From NCBI GenBank assembly GCA_035591015.1, contig JAXIUW010167781.1, positions 1-12,952 of the forward strand: a DNA stretch of 12,952 bases, in the 5' to 3' direction. The notes below the pieces were generated by a model. That model saw only the letters and a program-made list of their open reading frames with translations. It was not told where the DNA came from and searched no databases. Each line of letters starts with the position of its first letter. Position 1 is the first letter of the stretch. The stretch comes from Cephalothrix simula (Eukaryota; Nemertea; Palaeonemertea; Archinemertea; Cephalotrichidae). Below are positions 1-5,775 of the stretch, piece by piece. The translations under genes were made by a program, and so were the position numbers.

Positions 1-449
1 TGGGTGGTGGGTGTCAAGACCCAGATTTCAGTAATCTGACGCTAGGTGTCTGAAGTTGTCTGACAACCCCCCCCTGCATGTACTGTCATTTTGAATAAAA
101 TTGTAACTAATTGATCATAATTCGTTAGAGCACGTTAATTGTTAAAGGTATGACCTTCCGAAAGTTTTGAAGCATCTTGCGCATCAAAGCGATACGATTA
201 TCATCAGTAGAAATTATACCGTTGAGTATCAACATGGGTTTTTGAAGCCCATATTCCATTATTTTTTACCGTAATTTTACTTTATGGCCAAATGTAAACG
301 ATTGTTAAATAACAACATTTATATTTGGTCATCTCAAAATCTATATACTTTTCTACTTTTTTCACGTTTTTCACATGTCTCCCATAATTAACAATTTTAG
401 AAGCTCTTTTCAATTTTTATTCCTGACGTCTTTTTTTTTTATTTTGTAG
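1..449 (+). other. End of an upstream TRAF4-like intron
   Basis: This stretch is AT-rich, has no open frame worth calling, and ends in a pyrimidine-rich tract followed by TAG at 447-449, a good 3' splice acceptor for the exon starting at 450. Because that exon begins inside a zinc-finger domain in phase 0, this stretch must be intron, and the RING and N-terminal exons must lie further upstream. The only local structure I see is a 6-bp hairpin (GTTGTC/GACAAC) near position 55-67 next to a run of C. No RING-type Cys/His pattern was found here. Confidence 0.75.
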
Positions 450-611
450 AGTCACCTCGAAGTATGCCGATATTTACCATTGTCATGTCCTAATGAGTGT
501 TCTGAAATGATTTCAAAAATGTGTTTGCAAAATCACCTTGATCATTCTTGTCCAAAAAGAAAGGTGCCTTGCGAATTTTGTGGAAGGGAATTTAGTGGCG
601 AAGCCATGGAG
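450..611 (+). CDS. TRAF4: TRAF4-like gene, zinc-finger exon 1 of 3 (partial gene)
   Basis: This internal exon of 162 nt (54 codons, phase 0 at both ends) lies between a T-rich tract ending in TAG and a GTGAGA donor. It encodes a TRAF-type zinc-finger block. Cysteines sit at exon residues 6, 13, 17, 34, 41 and 44 and a histidine at 29, which gives one complete C-x3-C-x11-H-x4-C finger and the first half (C-x2-C) of a second that is finished by the next exon. In TRAF proteins these fingers lie between the RING and the coiled coil and support E3 ligase activity and higher-order assembly. TRAF4 has three such blocks, as here, and the length from this exon to the stop (364 residues) is close to that of vertebrate TRAF4 (about 470 residues in all) minus its N-terminal hundred. 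Assignment to TRAF4 rather than another TRAF rests mainly on the C-terminal exon. Confidence 0.9.
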
Positions 612-847
612 GTGAGATCCAAATCTTTCCCTGGGTAGCCAACTTTGTCGTTACCGCGCGATATCTTCTCATTCTCAAAATGATGAAACTATTTTATGAT
701 TATTACAACATTTTGATCGGGCATTTTGAGATGCGGCCCTCTGACACATTCAAATGGCAAAATATAAGCCAACACTTTACTAAGTAAGTGGAGCCCAGCC
801 TTTATAGGACGTGATGGTGAGTCCTTTGAGGAGGCATTGAACTAATA

Positions 848-1170
848 ATGACTACGAGTCTTTTCTTCTTATACACTAATGGATGGAATAAGTTTATGAG
901 GCACCGTAAAACGGTCACCCCCCGTCGAGATCTCCGGGAAGGGTCATCAGAGCCCCTTAATCGTATACATTTTTGGAAAGGGCGTGAAAAGTTTAACTTT
1001 TTGCCCCACCTGGTGGGGATTAGTGGCGCAAAATGTGCAAAAAAATTCGAAAATAGACTGAGTCCCACTTTTAGTGGTCGTATGTTAAGGGAACACCCCG
1101 AATCGTTCAGTTTAGACCAAAACTAGCTCTACAATAAGTTGTTTGGCATACAAAGCATAACAAATAACCC
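848..1170 (+). repeat. Dispersed repeat family A, copy 1 (3' part of the unit)
   Basis: By eye this segment aligns with the reverse complement of about 1655-1960. Shared landmarks, in order, are an ATGGATG-rich start, CGTCGAGATCTC followed by GAAGGG-CATC, a GGAAAGGGC-TG block, TTTTTGCCC, AGTGGCGCAAA-TGTGCAAAA, TTCGAAAATAGA, GTTAA-GGAACACCCC and TGTTTGGCATA. Divergence is substantial, with many substitutions and small indels, so these are old copies. The family is not one I can name. It lies in the TRAF4 intron and forms one arm of a large imperfect inverted repeat around the hAT-type MITE. Boundaries are approximate. Confidence 0.75.
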
Positions 1171-1267
1171 TAATACCGGGTACTTAGGTCTAAAATTGCC
1201 ACCACTGGATTAATTTTAGTGTAGGCTCATGTGGGATCTAATGACCTTTGACTGACCCCCACGAGTT

Positions 1268-1616
1268 CAGAGGTGGAACCGTTCCAGATTTGTCAGAACG
1301 ATATCGGTAGCTGATTTTTTTTTACAAGAACTGAACGGTCAACGGAAAACCGATAACGGTTTTTTCAACCAAAACGTTCTTTTCAAACTTTGGAAGATCG
1401 GCAGATGGTTTACAAAAATTGGTCTGGTGATTGTCTTATTGTTTTTTTATTGCTTGTATGACTGTATTTCAATTATTTTATTCTTAAAACAAAAGTATAT
1501 TCAAAACCGTTCTTTAGCGTTCAGCTTTTGGATCGGTATTGGAACGGTATCGGTTGAGAACGGTTAGAACCGCCGTTCTATAATTACCGATCTTATAGGT
1601 AACGGTTCCACCTCTG
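1268..1616. mobile_element. Non-autonomous hAT-type transposon (MITE), 349 bp
   Basis: The element has perfect 16-bp terminal inverted repeats, CAGAGGTGGAACCGTT at 1268-1283 and its reverse complement at 1601-1616. It is flanked on both sides by the identical 8-bp sequence CACGAGTT (1260-1267 and 1617-1624), an intact target-site duplication. An 8-bp duplication together with a TIR starting CAG-GGTGG is typical of hAT superfamily transposons. The interior is short, has no transposase frame, and contains several AACGGT/ACCGTT motifs near the ends, like the subterminal repeats that hAT transposases bind. It must have been mobilised by a transposase encoded elsewhere. Its intact duplication suggests it is younger than the diverged repeat copies on either side. 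Confidence 0.9.
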
Positions 1617-1654
1617 CACGAGTTATCATCTGATATGATAAGAACCCACGATTT

Positions 1655-2310
1655 GCGTCATTTAGTATGCTTGATATGCCAAACACTTTATTGCACGATT
1701 TGGGGTGTTCCTTTAACATCCGACCAATAAAAGTGTGTAGGACTTTCTATTTTCGAAAATGTTTTGCACAATTTGCGCCACTACTCCCTAACAGCTGGGC
1801 AAAAAAGTTAAAAAAAAAACCACTGTGTGTAACTTCCCATGCCCTTTCCTAAAATGCATAAGGGATCCCGATGCCCCTTCTCGAGATCTCGACGGGTGGC
1901 CGAAGACTGTTGGTATTTCATCCAATTTTTTCATCCATTTGTGTGGGTGTTCGTAAGTGATATAAGGGCAAAACTGATATTTTTTTGGACCAGCGCCTGA
2001 TTTATGTTGCAAAGATACCTTATGACGAATTGAAAAATATTAGCCATTGAAGTTGCTGAAATTCTTAGGAGCCATTTTAGACCCTCTGTTAACATTACCG
2101 ACAGATAGAAACATGTACCCAAAAAGTGGCTCTGAACGATCCCGGTGTGAATGCGCTCAGTTTCCCATGGTGATAGTGTTCTCTTCGTAGTATAACACAT
2201 ACATATAGAAAGTATGGCTTTCGTCGGACACTGGCAACCGGCTTTTTGTCCTACCTTTCCTATTCAAATGTACTGAACGCCGTGGGACACGACGGTACAC
2301 CACGTACAAT
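1655..2310 (-). repeat. Dispersed repeat family A, copy 2 (longest copy)
   Basis: Read on the minus strand, this copy links the other pieces in one order. Its first part (2310 down to about 2160) matches 4155-4340: TGGTGTA, GTTCAGTA, AATAGGAAAG-TAGGACAA, CCGGTT-CCAGTGTCCGAC, CGAAGAG-ACACTA, CACCATGG. Its middle (about 2150 to 1985) matches 2620-2895: GGATCGTTC, GGGTACATGTTT-TATCTGTCG, GGGTCTAAAATG-CTCCTAAG, GCTGGTCCAAAAAA, TATCAGTTTTGCCC. Its last part matches 848-1170. It therefore defines a unit of roughly 650 bp or more. No intact coding frame, poly(A) tail or target duplication is visible, so the superfamily is unknown. Confidence 0.75.
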
Positions 2311-2429
2311 TATAACGTAATAATTTTTGAAGATTTCTGCAATAAGCCTTCTAAATACACAGAAAGGTCTTATATTTGATTTAATTTAAAAGGAAGTAAT
2401 TGTCTGATAGGTTTTTTGAGGGATTAATG

Positions 2430-2900
2430 GTTATTTTCTAAAGAACATTTCCAATCCTAACCGGAAGTTGAAAACGCCGTCCAGTAAAGTCCGATCGCTC
2501 TGAAACTGTGGTTGCGGGCGTTTTTTGTGTTGATTTCTATGGGTCCGTAATAGTAACATATGGTCTAAAATCACTTTCGGTGATTTTGTTGATTTTTGGG
2601 TATATGACATCATATGGGCTACTTTACCCCGGATCGTTCCGAAAACTACTTTTCTGCATGGGGGTTTTGGGTACATGTTTATATCTGTCGTTAATGCATG
2701 TACTAACATAGGGTCTAAAATGACTCCTAAGGGCCGAAATTGTATTGCGACAACGGGCAAATTAGGAAATGGAATTTTTTTGGTGCCCGGTCTAATTTTT
2801 TTTCTATTCAACTTAAGATCACTTAAGGTATCTCTCCAGCAAAAAATCAAGGTGCTGGTCCAAAAAATATCAGTTTTGCCCTTTTCCCCCTACTAATATA
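2430..2900 (+). repeat. Dispersed repeat family A, copy 3, with internal duplication
   Basis: The right part (about 2620-2895) matches the minus-strand middle of copy 2 as listed for that entry. The left part looks like a second, diverged copy of the same module: around 2516-2582 there is TTTTGTGTTGATTTCTATGG then GTAACATATGGTCTAAAATCAC, and around 2664-2735 there is TTTTGGGTACATGTTTATAT then CTAACATAGGGTCTAAAATGAC, an offset of about 150 bp. On the minus strand this gives a 139-codon open frame (2850-2431) with two similar VILD-containing segments. That frame has no recognised homology and is best explained by the repeat. Confidence 0.65.
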
Positions 2901-3003
2901 ACGTTCTCTCAAAACTTGGGGAAATGTGTTAAAATTTTGAGTCTATCAAGTGAGATTGTGAGAATATCAACAGAATAAATCAGCTAATAATTTTCTATTT
3001 TAG

Positions 3004-3165
3004 GCTCACGAAGGAAATTGCTCTCACGAAGTCGTGTGGTGTGAAAATAAGTGTGGTGCAAAATTACAACGGCGTTTCCTGTCAAACCACATGCGAAATG
3101 AATGTCACAAAAGAACATCTGTGTGCCAATTTTGTTCCAAAGAATTTGTATTTGAAACGATTCAG
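3004..3165 (+). CDS. TRAF4: TRAF4-like gene, zinc-finger exon 2 of 3
   Basis: This internal exon of 162 nt (54 codons, phase 0) has the acceptor CTATTTTAG and the donor CAG/GTAACT. It has exactly the same length and ligand layout as the exon at 450-611: His 2, Cys 6, 13, 17, 34, 41, 44 and His 29 fall at identical residue numbers. His 2 and Cys 6 complete the finger opened by the previous exon. The block is the second TRAF-type zinc-finger unit of a TRAF4-like adaptor. The matching size and phase show that the finger array grew by exon duplication. All expected zinc ligands are intact, so there is no sign of a pseudogene. Confidence 0.92.
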
Positions 3166-3624
3166 GTAACTAAGTAAAATGCACGCATTTTCCGCTTTCG
3201 TTTACCGGGGTATTTCTTTGTATTGAATGATCCATTTTCAAAGCGTAATAAAAATATTTTTTCTTTTGGGAGTCCAAGCTACGGTTATGCTAGTGGTAGT
3301 AATCATCCAGCCCAATTTTGAAATATATAGATTTCATCCTGCGATTTGGATACTCGTATGTCGTTGATAAAAATGAATGACAACTTATGTGTAAAATAAA
3401 ATCTATTAATGCCATTCATATTTATGCAATATCACGGGACATTTTGTTTTTGTTTTCATACTCGCTTTTATTGAGCCCGCTGGGTGCCTTCGGGATTTGG
3501 ACGAAGGGCATCAACTTTTCTATACGTTTTTAGAAAGCTGAATCTACAATAGTTGAATCTATGTATGTACAGTTACCTTAATGCTTTTGAAATTTTGGAT
3601 TGATTTTTGATTTTGCGTTTTCAG
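3166..3624 (+). other. TRAF4-like intron, 459 bp
   Basis: The donor is GTAACT and the acceptor is a T-rich tract ending in TTTTCAG at 3624. The interior is AT-rich. The one compositional outlier is a more GC-rich patch near 3475-3512 that can form a hairpin (TGCCTTCG at 3485-3492 with CGAAGGGCA at 3502-3510). It may be a fragment of an old repeat, but I cannot assign it. No coding potential is seen. Confidence 0.8.
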
Positions 3625-3780
3625 ACTCATCAATATTCCTGTCCACGGTTCCCAATCAGCTGTCCGAATAGATGTAATATTCCCCGTGTGCCCCGAGAGG
3701 AAATTGAGATCCACCTTCACGAGAACTGTCCATCAACTGTTGTGCCGTGTACGTTTCGTGATTATGGTTGTAATTTTAAG
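3625..3780 (+). CDS. TRAF4: TRAF4-like gene, zinc-finger exon 3 of 3
   Basis: This internal exon of 156 nt (52 codons, phase 0) has the acceptor TTTTCAG and the donor AAG/GTTAGT. It continues the same layout: His 2 and Cys 6 close the finger begun in the previous exon. Cys 13, Cys 17, a histidine at 30 or 32 and Cys 35 form the third full finger. Cys 42 and Cys 49 open the last one, which is completed by the Cys and His residues at the start of the next exon. It differs from the two 54-codon exons by small indels around the central histidine and at the C-terminal end, where the C-x2-C spacing becomes C-x6-C. The open frame continues past the donor into the SINE, but that extension is intron. 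Confidence 0.92.
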
Positions 3781-3852
3781 GTTAGTAAAATTATCAAACA
3801 TCTGAAAATCGTCAATCATTACCTGTTCCTCCTGTTCTCATTGTCCTATTTC

Positions 3853-4125
3853 CAGGGGGGAAATTAGAGTCAACGGCCCGCTTATCCCTTACATAGCCGT
3901 ACAAAGCTCCTGGGAAACCCCTTATCGGATACTCTTAGCGATAAGTCCGCAGGGATCTTTAACGTGCGAGCCTAGTGTCCTACACGGCCCTCCTTTGATA
4001 AAGTACTCAAGCACTCGGCATGTACTGCTATGCGTCTTCGCCCCCACGGCCCTGCCGGGTTTTGAACCTGGGACATCTCGCAAGGCAATTCAAAGCTCTA
4101 ACCTCTTATATCACGGGAGCTACCT
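3853..4125 (-). mobile_element. tRNA-derived SINE, minus-strand copy
   Basis: Read on the minus strand, the element begins with a tRNA-like head. A box A-like stretch lies at 4112-4095 (GATATAAGAGGTTAGAGC) and a perfect RNA polymerase III B box, GGTTCAAAACC, at 4068-4058. The B box sits in a T-arm-like stem with a 7-nt loop. A body of about 200 nt follows, containing GGGCGAAGAC, GCCGTGTAGGACACTAGGC and ACGTTAAAGATC, then a tail module with AAGGGATAAGCGG, GTTGACTCTA and TTTCCCCCCTG. The same order recurs at 4365-4600 on the opposite strand, which defines a family. I do not recognise its database name. No target-site duplication was found, and the copy is diverged. Confidence 0.75.
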
Positions 4126-4154
4126 ATTTTTAGCCTAGCAGTAAACCCCGATCT

Positions 4155-4340
4155 GAATTCTGGTGTAAAGGATGACCATGTCCCCCAGTGTTCAGTATCC
4201 CAAATGAACGTTTTAATAGGAAAGTTAGGACAATACAAGCCGGTTTCCAGTGTCCGACCAACAAACCATATCTGTATATTTTTATGTGGCGAAGACAGGC
4301 GAAGAGGACACTAACCACCATCTCCACCATGGACGCAGGC
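4155..4340 (+). repeat. Dispersed repeat family A, copy 4 (5' part of the unit)
   Basis: This segment aligns with the reverse complement of about 2310-2160. Shared blocks in order are TGGTGTA, GTTCAGTA, AATAGGAAAG-TAGGACAA, AAGCCGGTT-CCAGTGTCCGAC, a TATATGT-like AT stretch, CGAAGAG-ACACTA and CACCATGG. It lies between the heads of the two SINE copies, so either the SINEs inserted around it or the three form one composite element. Both ends are approximate. Confidence 0.65.
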
Positions 4341-4364
4341 CTCACCATGGTTTGCCGCGTCAGT

Positions 4365-4600
4365 GTCCGGCATGTAGATTTAGATAGCTCCGTCGGGCTG
4401 CCTTGCCAGAAGTCCCTGTCCCGGATTAAATTTCCGGTAGGGCCATGGGGCGAAGACACCAGTGCATGCGGACTGCGGGCCGTGTAGGACAATAGGCACG
4501 TTAAAGATCTCTGCATGGGGACCATTCGAGAAGAGTAGCCGAGAGGGGGTTCCCAGGTTCTAATTAAGGGATAAGCGGAGCGTTGAGTCTATTCCCCCTG
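4365..4600 (+). mobile_element. tRNA-derived SINE, plus-strand copy
   Basis: This is the same family as the minus-strand copy at 3853-4125. The head has a box A-like TAGCTCCGTCGG at 4385-4396 and an almost textbook T arm at 4421-4437 (stem CCGGA/TCCGG, 7-nt loop TTAAATT), although the B box itself has decayed from the consensus. The body shares GGGCGAAGAC, GGGCCGTGTAGGACA-TAGGC and ACGTTAAAGATCT (4477-4510) with the other copy. The tail shares AAGGGATAAGCGG, GTTGAGTCTA and CCCCCTG, ending near 4600. With its partner it forms a head-to-head inverted repeat with arms of roughly 240-270 nt. Confidence 0.75.
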
Positions 4601-4942
4601 AAAAATAAGCCACTTGGAACAGGTACAGGGTAGGAAAGGTTGGAAAATGAAAGCCGGACGCCGGTGACTACTGTCTCTCTAAAGTCTGTATCAAATTTGT
4701 AATTGAAGGATCTATTAAATTTAAATCTTAAAAATTTAAGCTTAAAAATTAAGGTTAGCGCGAGACTGAGATCCTCTTCAATTGACCGACTGTTATGAAA
4801 CATATTTTTAGGTTTAATATCCGAGAGAAGTGGTGCATGGAACTAATTTTATTAGAGATGCATTTCTTATATTATTGTCTCATTATTCGGCTATAACTTT
4901 TTAGCGTTTTGTTTGTCTCATTTTTCGTATTTTATATTCCAG

Positions 4943-5557
4943 TGCCCCAGATATGGTTTGGATAAACATTTGGAGGAAAATTCGAAAAAGCATCTATCAC
5001 TCATGTGCCGCGTTGTTCAAAGACAACAATCGCAGATTATAACTCTGCGTTCAAAAATCGATAGCATGACACAAATTACTGATGGAGTCCTTATTTGGAA
5101 AATACCTGACTTTAAAGTTCAAACACTAGAGGCTAAGTCAAAACCAGGTCTTGAAATAGTCAGTGAACCATTTTATTCTAGTCGATACGGATATAGACTG
5201 GTTGCCTCTGCGTTTCTAAATGGCAACGGCTCAGGGGAAGGAAAATATTTGTCTCTATACATAAAGCTTTTACCTGGGGAATATGATAATATATTAGAGT
5301 GGCCGTTCTGTTTACCCATGTCATTTACATTAATGGACCAATGCTCTGTACCAGAGTCAAGGCTACATGTTAGAGAAAGTTTTGTGCCTGACTCGTCATG
5401 GAAACACTTCCAAAAACCAGAAACTGAAGAAACGTCTCTTGGATTTGGATATCCAAAATTCGTTGCCTTGGAAACTTTAAAAACAAGAAATTATGTGAAA
5501 GATGATTGTGTGTTTATTAGAGTCAAGGTTGACGCGATGGCAATGTCACCTTTTTAA
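4943..5557 (+). CDS. TRAF4: TRAF4-like gene, terminal exon: last zinc ligands, coiled coil and MATH/TRAF domain
   Basis: The last coding exon has 204 codons plus TAA and a TTATATTCCAG acceptor. Residues 1-22 supply the last zinc-finger Cys/His ligands, residues about 20-46 form a short coiled coil, and residues about 48-198 form a complete MATH (TRAF-C) domain. The domain opens with DGVLIWKI, then has YGYRL, FLNGNGSGEG, LSLYIKLLPG, a WPF and MDQ core, SLGFGYPKF and finally NYVKDDCVFIRV. The FLNGNGSGEG, SLGFGYPKF and NYV-DD-VFIR signatures agree best with TRAF4 among the TRAF paralogues I remember. The MATH domain trimerises and binds receptor tails or other partners in the cytosol and at cell junctions. 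TRAF4 acts in TGF-beta, NF-kB/JNK and cell-polarity contexts. The loop between FQKP and SLGFGYPKF seems a few residues shorter than in vertebrate TRAF4. No frameshift or internal stop is present. A duplicate TRAF4-like paralogue rather than the strict orthologue remains possible. Confidence 0.93.
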   Translation, partial: CPRYGLDKHLEENSKKHLSLMCRVVQRQQSQIITLRSKIDSMTQITDGVLIWKIPDFKVQTLEAKSKPGLEIVSEPFYSSRYGYRLVASAFLNGNGSGEGKYLSLYIKLLPGEYDNILEWPFCLPMSFTLMDQCSVPESRLHVRESFVPDSSWKHFQKPETEETSLGFGYPKFVALETLKTRNYVKDDCVFIRVKVDAMAMSPF

Positions 5558-5748
5558 ACTAAGTCATGACCAAGTCATTAGATATACTCGTATACATGTA
5601 GATCGATCTCTCTCTCAAATATTTTTGCAATTTTGATTTTTGAGGATATGTATTTTGTAAAGGTAAAATATGAAAAAATATATATATTGACTCTGTGCTT
5701 CTTCAAGCTTCGTTTCCTTGGAGTGTTCAATCGCAATGAGCCAAATAC

Positions 5749-5754
5749 AATAAA
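5749..5754 (+). terminator. Poly(A) signal of the TRAF4-like gene
   Basis: A canonical AATAAA lies 192 nt after the TAA stop, in an AT-rich 3' untranslated region (5558 to about 5775). It is the first canonical signal downstream of the stop. T-rich and GT-rich sequence follows around 5790-5810 (GGTTTGATTTTGGTTTGTTTC), as expected of a downstream element. The cleavage site is inferred to lie near 5765-5785. Confidence 0.65.
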
Positions 5755-5775
5755 TGTAGTCTAAAAATCAATTCA

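Larger units (their letters stand above)
612..3003 (+). other. TRAF4-like intron, 2392 bp, transposon-rich
   Basis: The intron starts with GTGAGA directly after a GAG codon and ends with CTATTTTAG. Most of its length is occupied by three related pieces of a dispersed repeat (848-1170, 1655-2310, 2430-2900, in +, -, + orientation) and one hAT-type MITE (1268-1616). The remaining stretches (612-847, 2311-2429, 2901-3003) show nothing recognisable. Short open frames of 60-140 codons occur on both strands within the repeats, but none resembles a known protein and none has splice context, so I treat them as non-coding. Confidence 0.85.
3781..4942 (+). other. TRAF4-like intron, 1162 bp, with an inverted SINE pair
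   Basis: The donor is GTTAGT and the acceptor is TATATTCCAG at 4942. The centre is filled by two oppositely oriented copies of a tRNA-derived SINE (3853-4125 and 4365-4600), with a piece of dispersed repeat family A between them. The rest, 4601-4942, is AT-rich with no recognised feature. Open frames of about 100-130 codons on both strands in 4130-4525 come from the GC-richer SINE and repeat sequence and are not genes. Confidence 0.85.

Noticed and set aside
848-1126. 92-codon plus-strand frame with a similar frame in the inverted copy at 2012-1788
   Set aside because: The similarity is shared by both strands and follows the DNA repeat. The frames carry stops at different places and match no protein I know. 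I kept it as a repeat rather than a gene.
2431-2850. 139-codon minus-strand open frame
   Set aside because: It lies inside the dispersed repeat, its internal similarity follows the DNA duplication, and no domain, splice context or promoter is visible.
3607-3867. Open frame extending the third zinc-finger exon beyond 3780
   Set aside because: A good GTTAGT donor at 3781 and the clean continuation of the finger in the exon at 4943 show that the extension is intron running into the SINE.
4058-4112. Possible functional tRNA gene on the minus strand
   Set aside because: Box A- and B-like motifs are present, but acceptor and anticodon stems do not form well, and the same sequence recurs in the other SINE copy with a body and tail, so it is a SINE head.
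4130-4525. 131-codon minus-strand frame and overlapping 99-codon plus-strand frame
   Set aside because: Both span SINE and repeat sequence within a TRAF4 intron. They have high local GC and no protein signature.
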